NCBI GenBank assembly: GCA_049585815.1
Contig: JBAVAR010000026.1
Coordinates: 1 to 29,053 of the forward strand
Source: DATLSM01 sp049585815
Lineage (GTDB): Bacteria; Actinomycetota; Thermoleophilia; Solirubrobacterales; 70-9
Length of the DNA: 29,053 nt
Direction of reading: 5' to 3'
In this document: piece after piece, positions 12,224 to 19,266 of the stretch
How positions within the stretch are numbered: position 1 is the stretch's first letter
How the letters are laid out: each line of letters starts with the position of its first letter
The notes under the pieces: generated by a model
Database searches by the model: none
Told to the model about the DNA's origin: nothing
What the model saw: the letters and a program-made list of their open reading frames with translations, nothing else
Program-made: the position numbers and the translations under genes

Positions 12224-12949
12224 TCACCCGGCCATACGTAAATCGCCGAGGTCATAGGCGACCGTATGGCGAAATCCCCCGTCCCCGACGGTGCGCCGCA
12301 GGGTGCGAAGGATGTGTTTGGGATCATCATCGGGCCCGTTGATGTAGTGCGGCTGGCCGTCGCAGCCGAACGTGATCGCGCTGGGCCCCTCCCAGGGGCC
12401 GAGGTGCGGGCGGGCCCGCTCGAAATCGGGGTGGGGCGCGAATCCGAGTCCGCGGGCATACTCGGCAGCCCCCAGCACGAGGTCGCGGACGAGATCGATC
12501 GGGGCGCTGATGGGAGGAGCAGAGTAAGCGCTGAATGCGAAGTCAGCGAGCGAGCGCAAGCCTCGGTCATCCACTTCATCGGGCCCCATGGCGTTCTTGA
12601 CGCCGAGGCAGTAGGCATCAATCAGGTAGATGCAGGTCGTGATCTTGCGCCGGTGGCGCCGGCGCCTGGCGACGAGCACGGTAAGCAGACCCTCCGTCCC
12701 CCCGTCGAAACCGGGATCGCGCCAGTCGGCTCGATCCGGCACTCCCAGACCGGCACTCCACCCGGCGTTGAGCCAGCAGTCGAGGAGGTCGGCGTCGAGA
12801 TTCGCGTTGTCCCGCTCGGCTGCGAGCTTGCGGACTAGGGCGGACGCCTCGGCGGGCCGGATCCCAAGGCTGCGAGCGATCTCCCTGGGAGAGAAGCCCT
12901 GGGCACGAAGCTCGCGGACCTTCTGCGTCGTCGCTCCGTCGTCGGCCAT
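12224..12949 (-). CDS. HTH protein with a conserved C-terminal domain of unknown function (241 aa)
   Basis: The N-terminus is a helix-turn-helix, 'RELRAQGFSPREIARSLGIR' followed by 'PAEASALVRKLA'. The rest resembles an uncharacterised domain I have seen in bacterial proteins of several architectures: 'CIYLIDAYCLGVKNAMGPDE', then 'AAEYARGLGFAPHPDFERAR' and 'FGCDGQPHYINGPDDDP'. The 'hhLVDxxCLGVK...GFxPHPDF...GxPxYINGPxDDP' pattern is the anchor; I do not know a name or activity. ATG 12949 is chosen because the HTH begins there and a -35/-10 pair lies just upstream; longer in-frame sequence to 13198 overlaps the divergent primase gene. The divergent pairing with a TOTE-type primase fragment may mean they once belonged to one system (inference). 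Confidence 0.75.
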   Translation of the reverse strand: MADDGATTQKVRELRAQGFSPREIARSLGIRPAEASALVRKLAAERDNANLDADLLDCWLNAGWSAGLGVPDRADWRDPGFDGGTEGLLTVLVARRRRHRRKITTCIYLIDAYCLGVKNAMGPDEVDDRGLRSLADFAFSAYSAPPISAPIDLVRDLVLGAAEYARGLGFAPHPDFERARPHLGPWEGPSAITFGCDGQPHYINGPDDDPKHILRTLRRTVGDGGFRHTVAYDLGDLRMAG

Positions 12950-12956
12950 CGAAGCC

Positions 12957-12984
12957 CTTTTAGCGAACCGCGCGGACGCTGTAA
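12957..12984 (-). promoter_or_regulatory. Possible leaderless promoter of the HTH gene
   Basis: On the minus strand TTACAG, a 16-bp spacer and TAAAAG lie 7 nt upstream of ATG 12949. Neither box is perfect. The spacing agrees with the other leaderless promoters in this window. Confidence 0.35.
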
Positions 12985-13013
12985 CGCCGGTGGGTTTTGC
13001 AAAATGCAGCCAC

Positions 13014-13595
13014 GTGACCGCTCGCCGAGACCTTGCCGGAGAGATCCTCGCGGAGGAGGCTCGGCTGAACGAACTTGAGCAGCGGCGCGAGAACTCTCGC
13101 CGTCGCCTGAACGAGCTGCGTACCGCCCAAGCTGGCCGAGACGAGACAAAAACGGCAGACGCCGCCATGTCGAGCGACAGCTGGTCCCGCGAGCGCAAGA
13201 TCCAACTCTTCGAGCGCCTGTTTCAGGGTCGGCCTGATGTCTTCCCCGGGCGCTGGGAAAACGCCAAGGGTCGCAGCGGATGGGCGCCCTGTTGCGCCAA
13301 CGAGTGGAGGCCAGGGGTATGCGAGAAGCCGCAGGTGAAGTGCGGACAGTGCCCGAACCAGGCGTTCATTGCGCCCGCAGGGCACGAGCTCCGAGCCCAT
13401 CTCGAAGGCCACCACGCCATGGGCGTCTATCCGCTGCTCGCCGACGACACCTGCCACCTGCTGGCGATCGACCTCGATGGGCATGCGTGGCGCGAAGACG
13501 TCACCGCGATCCGCGAAGCCTGCGAGGAGCTCGCCGTCCAACCCGCGGTCGAGCGCTCCCGCTCGGGCCAGGGCGCGCATGTCTGGATCGGCGAG
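13014..13595 (+). pseudogene. TOTE-type archaeo-eukaryotic primase, truncated
   Basis: A Glu/Arg-rich coiled coil (about residues 1-45) precedes a Cys cluster ('CCANEWRPGVCEKPQVKCGQC', about 80-102). A primase-polymerase domain starts after it. Motif I is 'LLAIDLDGHAW' (the two metal-binding Asp) and motif II is 'ERSRSGQGAHVWI'. This order and the 'MGVYPLLADDTCHLLAIDLD' block are typical of the AEP domain of TOTE conflict-system proteins, which normally continue for several hundred residues with helicase and nuclease parts. Here the sequence stops right after motif II, at the junction with the 235-bp repeat (13600). Beyond it the frame stays open but encodes unrelated sequence into the tRNA gene. 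GTG 13014 is the likely start. The gene is a decayed defence gene and cannot make an active primase. Confidence 0.75.
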
Positions 13596-13599
13596 CGCG

Positions 13600-13644
13600 G
13601 AGCTGGTCAAATGGCTGCGGAACGGCGGCGGGCGGCGACAGTAG
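13600..13644 (+). pseudogene. Excisionase remnant tail, second copy
   Basis: Encodes 'ELVKWLRNGGGRRQ' and a TAG at 13642-13644, the same frame and distance to the tRNA core (150 bp) as the remnant ending at 5034. The upstream part was replaced by the truncated primase gene, which fixes the deletion junction at about 13595-13600. Confidence 0.55.
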
Positions 13645-13750
13645 CCTGGACTCCCGCCCTAATCGCGGATCCTTCCCGGGCGACGGCCCGTATGGCTCTG
13701 CGTGGAGTTGGGAGCGAAACCTTGCCCCTTCCCTTTGCCACCACGACAAG

Positions 13751-13773
13751 AAAACACCACCAGGAGGCGGCGT
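13751..13773 (-). terminator. tRNA-Glu terminator-like hairpin
   Basis: On the minus strand ACGCCGCC-TCCT-GGTGGTGT, with two G-U pairs, is followed by TTTCTTG. It lies about 20 bp after the tRNA 3' end, the same distance as the hairpin next to scar D. Confidence 0.6.
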
Positions 13774-13793
13774 ACTTGGCGCTGTACATGGGA

Positions 13794-13866
13794 TACCGCT
13801 ACGGGGATTCGAACCCCGGTTTCCGGACTGAGAATCCGGCGTCCTAGTCCCCTAGACGATAGCGGC
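13794..13866 (-). tRNA. tRNA-Glu (anticodon CTC)
   Basis: This is a 73-nt cloverleaf on the minus strand. The acceptor GCCGCTA pairs with TAGCGGT (one G-U), A is the discriminator, the anticodon stem CCGGA/TCCGG carries loop TTCTCAG (anticodon CTC, reads GAG), and the T arm is CGGGG-TTCGAAT-CCCCG. CCA is not encoded. It is the only intact copy; four 42-base copies of its 3' part lie to the left. It is the integration target for the stacked elements. Confidence 0.97.
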
Positions 13867-13989
13867 GAGGAGGCCGGACTTTAACAGCGCTCAGGGCCCA
13901 GCTCACCTTGGTGTCCGCCCCTGATCAACGGCGCTTGCAGCGCATAAGTTGGGCGCGCGAGCATAAGTCTCAACTGCCAGTCCAACCGC

Positions 13990-13995
13990 TACATT
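13990..13995 (+). promoter_or_regulatory. Possible -10 of tRNA-Leu
   Basis: TACATT ends 10 nt before the tRNA-Leu 5' end. No good -35 is seen. The divergent tRNA-Glu has a possible TAAAGT on the other strand near 13880. Confidence 0.3.
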
Positions 13996-14005
13996 GTGGC
14001 CTCCA

Positions 14006-14089
14006 GCGGCTGTGGTGGAACTGGCAGACACGATACGTTCAGGTCGTATTGCTCGAAAGGGCGTGGAGGTTCGAATCCTCTCAGCCGCA
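14006..14089 (+). tRNA. tRNA-Leu (anticodon CAG)
   Basis: This is an 84-nt class II tRNA. Acceptor GCGGCTG pairs with CAGCCGC, followed by A. The anticodon stem ATACG/CGTAT has loop TTCAGGT (anticodon CAG, reads CTG). A long variable arm (TTGCTCGAAAGGGCGT) and T arm GGAGG-TTCGAAT-CCTCT follow. CCA is not encoded. It diverges from tRNA-Glu. Confidence 0.96.
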
Positions 14090-14238
14090 TAGCCGGGATC
14101 GATCCCCTGACCTAAGGCGGTACGAATCTCACTGAGAGATCCCTGGGGTCCGTGCTCCGCGGACCAATGCCTATGGACGGCATGGGCGAATTATTCCGGC
14201 GCAAAGGCGCGAGATTCGACGCCCTGAGCCGCTCCCGA

Positions 14239-15147
14239 TTAGACCGCGGTCGTCTCGCGCATCGCGAGGTTGGCGGTGGCGGCGATCTCCTCCACGAAGG
14301 TCGGCCAGAGGGGACGAGGCAGATCGTGGCCCATGCCCGCGAAAATCCGCAGATGCGCGCCGGGAATCGCCCTCGCCGTGGCGCGGCCCCCCGATTGGTT
14401 GATCAGGGGATCCCTCTCACCGTGGATTACCGCCACCGGCAAATTCAGCATGCGCAGAGCAGCCGTGCGATCGCCGGAGGCGGTGATCGCGTGAAGCTGG
14501 CGCAGCACCCCCGCGCGGCTGTGGCTGCGGTCATAGGAGGAGGCGGCCACCTCACGTACATGCTGCTCGTCCATCGGATAGTCGGGGGACCCGATCACTG
14601 CGAACGTCTGCACAGCCTGCTCGATCGCGGCGTCGCGACCGGATGCCGGGCGAGCCATCAGCCTCGCGTAGGCTCGCGGCGCCGGCCATCCCACTAGGCG
14701 GCTGCCGGTACTCGAGAGCATCGAGACCAGCGAGCGCACCCGCTCTGGGCTCTCGATCGCAAGCGTCTGGGCGATCATCCCGCCCATCGAGACGCCCACC
14801 ACGTGGCCGGACTCGATTTCCAGATGGTCCATCAGACCGGCGGTGTCGGCGGCCATATCCCTGAGCAGGTAGGGCGCGCTTGAGCGCCGGCCAAGCACCA
14901 TGTCGAGTCGGTTCGGGATCCCCGCTGAGTCGATCATGCTCGAGCGGCCAATGTCGCGGTTGTCGAAGCGAATGACCCGGAAGCCGCGCTCGGCAAGCAT
15001 CCCGCAAAAATCCTCGTGCCAGCCCAACATCTGCATCCCCAGTCCCATCACCAAAAGCAGAGCCGGATCGGCGGGGTCGCCGATTTCCTGATAGGCGATC
15101 TCGATCCCGTTGGCGGGCGCCAGAAGCTCCGCGCTCATTCCATCCAT
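14239..15147 (-). CDS. Alpha/beta-hydrolase (302 aa)
   Basis: This is a cytoplasmic serine hydrolase or esterase of the alpha/beta fold. It has the oxyanion region 'VMGLGMQMLGWHEDF', the nucleophile elbow G-V-S-M-G-G (Ser120), the acid Asp246 in 'HGERDPL' and His274 in 'GMGHDLP'. The 'FDNRDIGRSS' strand-loop is typical of the RdmC-like methylesterase and related ester hydrolase group. The substrate cannot be told from sequence. ATG 15147 is used; ATG 15138 (MSAELLAPANG) is equally likely, as neither has a clear ribosome binding site. It diverges from the metallophosphoesterase across 80 bp holding a 16-bp palindrome. Confidence 0.85.
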   Translation of the reverse strand: MDGMSAELLAPANGIEIAYQEIGDPADPALLLVMGLGMQMLGWHEDFCGMLAERGFRVIRFDNRDIGRSSMIDSAGIPNRLDMVLGRRSSAPYLLRDMAADTAGLMDHLEIESGHVVGVSMGGMIAQTLAIESPERVRSLVSMLSSTGSRLVGWPAPRAYARLMARPASGRDAAIEQAVQTFAVIGSPDYPMDEQHVREVAASSYDRSHSRAGVLRQLHAITASGDRTAALRMLNLPVAVIHGERDPLINQSGGRATARAIPGAHLRIFAGMGHDLPRPLWPTFVEEIAATANLAMRETTAV

Positions 15148-15166
15148 CGAGCAAGTTTAGCTAGGA

Positions 15167-15182
15167 CTGGCTGTCCAGCCAG
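15167..15182. promoter_or_regulatory. Operator-like palindrome CTGGCTGtcCAGCCAG
   Basis: Two 7-bp arms with a 2-bp centre lie 20 bp from the hydrolase start and 46 bp from the phosphoesterase start. This is a plausible binding site for a dimeric repressor controlling one or both divergent genes. Confidence 0.45.
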
Positions 15183-15215
15183 GAAGAGTCTGGGCTGAGG
15201 ATTGCCGACAGCGGC

Positions 15216-15221
15216 TAACTT
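15216..15221 (+). promoter_or_regulatory. -10 element of the metallophosphoesterase gene (leaderless)
   Basis: TAACTT lies 6 nt upstream of GTG 15228, so transcription should start at the start codon. This supports the GTG start in the absence of a ribosome binding site. The -35 is weak. Confidence 0.4.
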
Positions 15222-15227
15222 GCACCG

Positions 15228-16358
15228 GTGCGCACGGCGATCGTCTCTGACCTGCATCTGGGCAGCGCTTTCGGCGAGGACATTCTGCGCGACGCCGAGA
15301 TCCGGCGGGCCCTTCTCGAGGAGCTCACCGGAGCCGATCGCGTCGTCTTGCTCGGCGATGTGATCGAGCTTCGCGAGGGCCCGCTCGGCGCCGCGCTGGC
15401 CGCTGCGCGGCCCTTCTTCGAGGACCTTGGGGAGGCGCTTGGCGGCCATTCCCCGGTCATCCTCGTCCCCGGCAACCATGACCACCGCCTCGCCGAGGCG
15501 CTGCTGGATCAGCTCTCGCTCTCTGATCACGATCCGGGGCTGGGACTCGAACAACGCTCTCACTCCTGCCCCGGCCCCGCCGCCTTGATCGATGGCTGGC
15601 TGGGCAGCACAGAACTTGAGGTCGCATACCCAGGACTCTGGCTGCGCGCGGACACCTACGCAACCCACGGCCACTATATGGATTGCCACCTCTCCCTGCC
15701 CCGCGCGGAGTGCCTCGCAGCGGCAGCGCTGCTGCGCGCCTCCGGGCCACTGGCCGATCCCGCCACCCCGGAGGACTATGAGCGCGCCCTCCGGCCCCTC
15801 TACGGATTTGCCTTCGGCCTCGCACAATCGAGGGCCTCCGGCGCGGCGCGGCGGGCGGGTCGCACCTCTGAGGCGGCCTGGGAGCTGGTCTCCGGAAACG
15901 GCGGGAGGGGAACCGCGCAGAAGGTCAAGGGCGCCGCCGCCCGCGCCGGGGTGGTGGCGACGATCTGGGGTCTTAACCGCCTGCTGCGCTCCGACTTTGA
16001 CTCCGACCTCTCCGGCGAGGCGATCTTCCGCAGTGGCGTGGCCGGGGCGACGGAGATGGCGCGCAGGTTGGGATTGGACGCCGCCCACGTGATCACCGGC
16101 CACACCCACCGCGGCGGACCGCTTGAGGGAGAGCCGGATTGGGTGCTTTCCGGTGGTGGGCGCCTCCACAACTCGGGCAGCTGGGTCTTTGCCTCCGCCT
16201 TCCATCACCCCGGACTACCCCCCGGGCCCTACTGGCCAGGCACCCTCACCTGGGTGGAGGAGGAGGGCCCGCCGCGCCGCAGCCAGCTGCTCGGTGAGCG
16301 CTCCCGCGAGGAGCTGGCGACCACGGTGGCCAGACTCAGCCGAGCCACTCCGCGATAA
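15228..16358 (+). CDS. Calcineurin-like metallophosphoesterase (376 aa)
   Basis: This is a two-metal phosphoesterase. Ligand motifs in order are D8-x-H10 in 'SDLHLG', D44 in 'LLGDVIE', N83-H84-D85 in 'GNHDHR', H146 in 'THGHYMD', and H291-x-H293 in 'GHTHRGG'. An insertion of about 120 residues (155-285), partly helical and rich in Ala and Arg, separates the last two. Bacterial relatives are often annotated only as metallophosphoesterases; UDP-diacylglucosamine hydrolase-like enzymes share the 'SDLHLG' start, but the substrate here is unknown. No signal peptide is seen. The end overlaps the convergent haloalkane-dehalogenase-like gene by 23 bp. Confidence 0.88.
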   Translation: MRTAIVSDLHLGSAFGEDILRDAEIRRALLEELTGADRVVLLGDVIELREGPLGAALAAARPFFEDLGEALGGHSPVILVPGNHDHRLAEALLDQLSLSDHDPGLGLEQRSHSCPGPAALIDGWLGSTELEVAYPGLWLRADTYATHGHYMDCHLSLPRAECLAAAALLRASGPLADPATPEDYERALRPLYGFAFGLAQSRASGAARRAGRTSEAAWELVSGNGGRGTAQKVKGAAARAGVVATIWGLNRLLRSDFDSDLSGEAIFRSGVAGATEMARRLGLDAAHVITGHTHRGGPLEGEPDWVLSGGGRLHNSGSWVFASAFHHPGLPPGPYWPGTLTWVEEEGPPRRSQLLGERSREELATTVARLSRATPR

Positions 16359-17214
16359 CCCGACCAACCTCCTCCCCGGCATCCTCCTGAAGGAAGTGGG
16401 AGGCGTCGGCAATCGCACGCGGCGGCGGGAAGCCGAGCTGCTCAGAGACGCGCTCTCCCACCGAGAAGGGGAGGATCGGGTCCGAATCAGCCCAGAGCAC
16501 CAGCGTCGGGCGCTCGTCCTCGCGCAGGGCATCGGCGACCCGTTTGCCCTCCACCGCGCCCGGGGCATCGGGCTCGGTCGGCAAGATCAGGGGGAAGGCG
16601 CGCGCTCCGGCCTTGGACTCGGGGGTTGGGTAGGGCGCGTCGTAGGCGGCGATCACCTCCTCGCCGGGGTCATGTTTACAGCCGCCACGAACCAGGAACC
16701 CGACGGGCACGTCGAGATTGTCGCGGACGAACTCGCGGAATTTGAGCCAGGCATCGCTCATCCGCTGGTGTCCGGTGAAGGGGCCGGTCTCCATGATCAC
16801 GATCCGGTTGAAGCGATCGGGGTGCTCGACCACCAGCCGCAGTCCGATCGGCCCGCCCCAGTCGTGGACGACCGCGGTCGCCCCTCGGACGTCGAGCTCC
16901 TCCAGCAGTCGGGCCATCAGCTCGACGTGGCCATCGTAGGTGTACCAGGCGAGGTCGGTGGGCTTATCGGAGCGACCGAAACCGGCGTAGTCGGGGGCGA
17001 TGCAGCGATGCCCGGAGTCGCGAACGGGCGGTATCACCTTGCGCCAGAGGAACGACCAGGTCGGCTCACCGTGGAAGAAGACGACAGGTGCCCCCTCTCC
17101 CTCATCGAGAAATGCGATCCGCAGACCGTCGATCTCGCGATAGCTCGACTCGAAGGGGAAGTCCGGCAGCCCCTGAAGGCGCTCCTCGGCCGTTCGCACC
17201 GCGTCCACGCTCAT
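16336..17214 (-). CDS. Haloalkane dehalogenase-like alpha/beta-hydrolase (292 aa)
   Basis: This belongs to the haloalkane dehalogenase family, which replaces halogen by hydroxyl in water. It has 'HGEPTWSFLWRK' (Glu50 and Trp53, usual halide-binding region), nucleophile Asp118 in 'VVHDWGG' followed by Trp119 (second halide-stabilising residue), a candidate acid Asp in 'WADSDPI', and His273 in 'ASHFLQED'. The Asp nucleophile separates it from esterases; epoxide hydrolases lack the two Trp. It resembles subfamily I (DhlA/DhmA-like). ATG 17214 is chosen because GGAGGAG lies 9 nt upstream; ATG 17250 would add 12 residues. Halide specificity is unknown. Confidence 0.87.
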   Translation of the reverse strand: MSVDAVRTAEERLQGLPDFPFESSYREIDGLRIAFLDEGEGAPVVFFHGEPTWSFLWRKVIPPVRDSGHRCIAPDYAGFGRSDKPTDLAWYTYDGHVELMARLLEELDVRGATAVVHDWGGPIGLRLVVEHPDRFNRIVIMETGPFTGHQRMSDAWLKFREFVRDNLDVPVGFLVRGGCKHDPGEEVIAAYDAPYPTPESKAGARAFPLILPTEPDAPGAVEGKRVADALREDERPTLVLWADSDPILPFSVGERVSEQLGFPPPRAIADASHFLQEDAGEEVGRVIAEWLG

Positions 17215-17316
17215 CCTCTGGATCTCCTCCCGATCGCTCGCTCGGTTCATGCCGAGTGTATTCCGCGACCCCAAACCGGCGCCCCTGCGGATATTTGACC
17301 TTGTCTATCGACATTG

Positions 17317-17362
17317 TGCTACGGTCCCGGCTTCTTTTTAGAACTAAGTCAGTTGACATAGG
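17317..17362 (+). promoter_or_regulatory. sbp promoter with shared -10 and operator motif
   Basis: TGCTACGGT (17317-17325) is an extended -10 of the form TGCTANNNT, also found at 21175 and 22037. AGTCAGTTGACATAGG (17347-17362) matches the motif following the other two -10 boxes and overlaps the ribosome binding site GGAAGGA. A regulator binding here could block transcription or translation initiation. Confidence 0.5.
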
Positions 17363-17375
17363 AAGGAACACTTCA

Positions 17376-18401
17376 ATGCGTAACGCGCGCAATACCCGGC
17401 AGCGCAGCGTCAACGCCGGCCTTCTGGCCGGCCTCTTTGCGTTGGCCCTGGCCCTCCTGATCAGCGGCTGCGGAAGCAGCAGTTCCTCCGGTGGTGAACA
17501 GGTCGCCGTGGTCGGCTATTCCACCCCCCAGTCCGTCTATGAAGAAAAACTTGAGCCGGCCTTCGAGAAGACCTCCGCCGGCTCGGGAGCCAGCTTCACC
17601 AACTCCTTCGGCGCCTCCGGCGATCAGAGCCGCGCGGTTGCCGCCGGCCAGCCCGCCGATCTCGTTCACTTCTCGATCGCCAGCGACATGACCCGCCTGG
17701 TCGAAGAAGGCCAGGTCGCCAGTAACTGGGATAAGCAGAAATACAACGGCATCGCCCAGAACTCGGTGGTCGTGCTTGCCGTCCGCAAAGGCAACCCGCA
17801 GGGCATCCACTCCTTCAATGACCTGCTGAGCAAGAAGGTCAGCATCATCACGCCGAATCCGTTCAGCTCCGGCTCGGCCCGCTGGAACATCATGGCCGTC
17901 TACGGGTCCCAGATTGAGCAGGGCAAGTCCCAGGCGCAGGCCCTGGCAGCGGTCAAGACCGTGCTCGAAAAGACGCAGAGCCAGCCTGGCAGCGGCCGGG
18001 ACGCGATGACCGCGTTCACCCAGGGCCAAGGCGACGTCCTGCTCACCTACGAGAACGAAGCGATCAAGGCCGAAAAGGCCGGCGAAAACGTCGAATACAT
18101 CATTCCCGAAGACACGATCAAGATCGAAACGCCGATCGCGGTCACCAAGAAGGCCCCGCCGCAGGCGAAGAAGTTCCTCGAATTCATCTGGTCTGAAGCC
18201 GGTCAGAAGATCTGGGCCGAAAACGGCTACCGGCCGGTCGATCCCAAGCTGGTCGATCCCAAGCAGTTCCCCACCCCGAAGGGGTTGTTCACGATCGCCA
18301 AGTTCGGCGGCTGGGGCAAGGTCAAGGAACAGTTCTTCGAAGAAAAGACCGGTTTGATCACCAAGATCGAGGAAGAACTCGGAGTCTCCACTGGCAGCTG
18401 A
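17376..18401 (+). CDS. sbp: Sulfate ABC transporter substrate-binding lipoprotein (341 aa)
   Basis: This is the extracytoplasmic receptor for sulfate (or thiosulfate) uptake. A lipoprotein signal, 'LLAGLFALALALLISGCGSS', ends at the lipobox ISGC (Cys about 33), so it is membrane-anchored. The mature protein follows the Sbp/CysP pattern: 'VVGYSTPQSVYEEKLEPAF', 'SFGASGDQSRAVAAGQPADL', 'NSVVVLAVRKGNP', 'ITPNPFSSGSARWN', 'GQGDVLLTYENEA' and 'GYRPVDPKL'. The S-G-D-Q-S-R segment contributes to oxyanion binding in the family. ATG 17376 has GGAAGGA 9 nt upstream. It is first in the sbp-cysT-cysW-cysA operon and is separated from cysT by a strong hairpin. Confidence 0.93.
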   Translation: MRNARNTRQRSVNAGLLAGLFALALALLISGCGSSSSSGGEQVAVVGYSTPQSVYEEKLEPAFEKTSAGSGASFTNSFGASGDQSRAVAAGQPADLVHFSIASDMTRLVEEGQVASNWDKQKYNGIAQNSVVVLAVRKGNPQGIHSFNDLLSKKVSIITPNPFSSGSARWNIMAVYGSQIEQGKSQAQALAAVKTVLEKTQSQPGSGRDAMTAFTQGQGDVLLTYENEAIKAEKAGENVEYIIPEDTIKIETPIAVTKKAPPQAKKFLEFIWSEAGQKIWAENGYRPVDPKLVDPKQFPTPKGLFTIAKFGGWGKVKEQFFEEKTGLITKIEEELGVSTGS

Positions 18402-18420
18402 TTTCGACAGTGGAGCCCTA

Positions 18421-18459
18421 ACCGCCCCCCGGCCGGGCATCCCCCTGCCGGGGGGCGGT
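18421..18459 (+). terminator. Intercistronic hairpin between sbp and cysT
   Basis: Perfect 12-bp arms ACCGCCCCCCGG (18421-18432) and CCGGGGGGCGGT (18448-18459) with a 15-nt loop start 20 bp after the sbp stop. No T run follows. It probably protects the sbp mRNA 3' end or attenuates read-through, giving more receptor than permease, as known for binding-protein operons such as malE-malF. Confidence 0.75.
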
Positions 18460-18519
18460 GTTCGCAGCGAAGCCCAACCCAGGCCCGAGCGCGGTTCGGG
18501 CATCTGGCTCGGCCGCGGG

Positions 18520-19266
18520 ATGGTCACGCTCTACCTCAGCGTGCTCGTGCTGCTGCCGCTCGCGGCGGTCGCCTCGCAGGCCTTCGACAAGGGGCTCGCC
18601 GGTTTCTGGGAAGCGGTCACCGCGCCCGAATCGGTGGCGGCGCTGAAGCTGACCGTGATCGCCTCGCTGATCACGGTCGTCATCAATGGGGTGTTCGGGA
18701 CGATCATCGCCTGGGTCTTGGTCCGCGACCAGTTCCGCGGCAAGGCGATCCTCAACACCTTCATCGACCTCCCCTTCGCGCTGCCGACGATCGTCGCCGG
18801 CATCACCCTGATCGCCCTCTACGGGCCCAAGAGCCCGATCGGGATCAACGTCACCCTGACCCAGTTCTCGGTCGTGCTTGCCCTGCTCTTCGTCACCCTC
18901 CCCTTCGTCGTCCGCGCCGTGCAGCCGCTGCTGATCGAGATGGACCGCGAGATGGAGGAAGCCGCGGCCTCGCTCGGCGCCAGCGGGTTGACGATCTTTC
19001 GCCGGATCATCTTCCCCAACCTGCTGCCGGGGATCGGCGCCGGCGTTGCCCTCGCCTTCGCCCGCGCCCTCGGCGAGTTCGGCTCCCTGATCCTGATCAC
19101 CGGGAGCATCCCATTCAAGACGATGGTCTCCTCGGTCTACATCTTCAAGCTGATCGAACAGGGGAACAACCCCGGGGCAGCCGCCGTCTCGGTCGTCTTG
19201 CTGATTGCCTCGCTAGTTCTGCTCGCCGCGGTCGGCTTCGTCCAGCGCCTGGGGGCCCGGGCATGA
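18520..19266 (+). CDS. cysT: Sulfate ABC transporter permease CysT (248 aa)
   Basis: This is an inner-membrane subunit of the sulfate importer. Six hydrophobic segments are visible, beginning 'LYLSVLVLLPLAAVASQAF' and ending 'VVLLIASLVLLAAVGFVQRL'. The EAA loop 'EMEEAAASLGASGLTIFRRI' that contacts CysA is present. 'IDLPFALPTIVAGITLIALY' is typical of CysT/CysU. ATG 18520 is the only standard start in frame after the hairpin; the open frame upstream has no ATG, GTG or TTG. It overlaps cysW by 4 bp (ATGA). Confidence 0.93.
   Translation: MVTLYLSVLVLLPLAAVASQAFDKGLAGFWEAVTAPESVAALKLTVIASLITVVINGVFGTIIAWVLVRDQFRGKAILNTFIDLPFALPTIVAGITLIALYGPKSPIGINVTLTQFSVVLALLFVTLPFVVRAVQPLLIEMDREMEEAAASLGASGLTIFRRIIFPNLLPGIGAGVALAFARALGEFGSLILITGSIPFKTMVSSVYIFKLIEQGNNPGAAAVSVVLLIASLVLLAAVGFVQRLGARA

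Larger units (their letters stand above)
13600..13835 (+). repeat. 235-bp direct repeat, copy 2
   Basis: This is the partner of 4990-5224, ending in the intact tRNA-Glu gene. Crossing over between the copies would delete 8.6 kb (E2 and E1) and keep a functional tRNA. Confidence 0.9.

Noticed and set aside
13596..13847. Continuation of the primase reading frame into the tRNA gene
   Set aside because: After 13595 the sequence is the 235-bp repeat, whose meaningful frame is the excisionase tail. The open frame ends by chance inside tRNA-Glu.
15135..16208. 357-codon minus-strand frame opposite the metallophosphoesterase
   Set aside because: The plus strand carries all metal-binding motifs. The minus frame shows only low-complexity Gly/Ala/Arg sequence.
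17373..18527. 384-codon minus-strand frame opposite sbp
   Set aside because: It is a shadow of a gene with a lipobox and sulfate-binding motifs on the plus strand.
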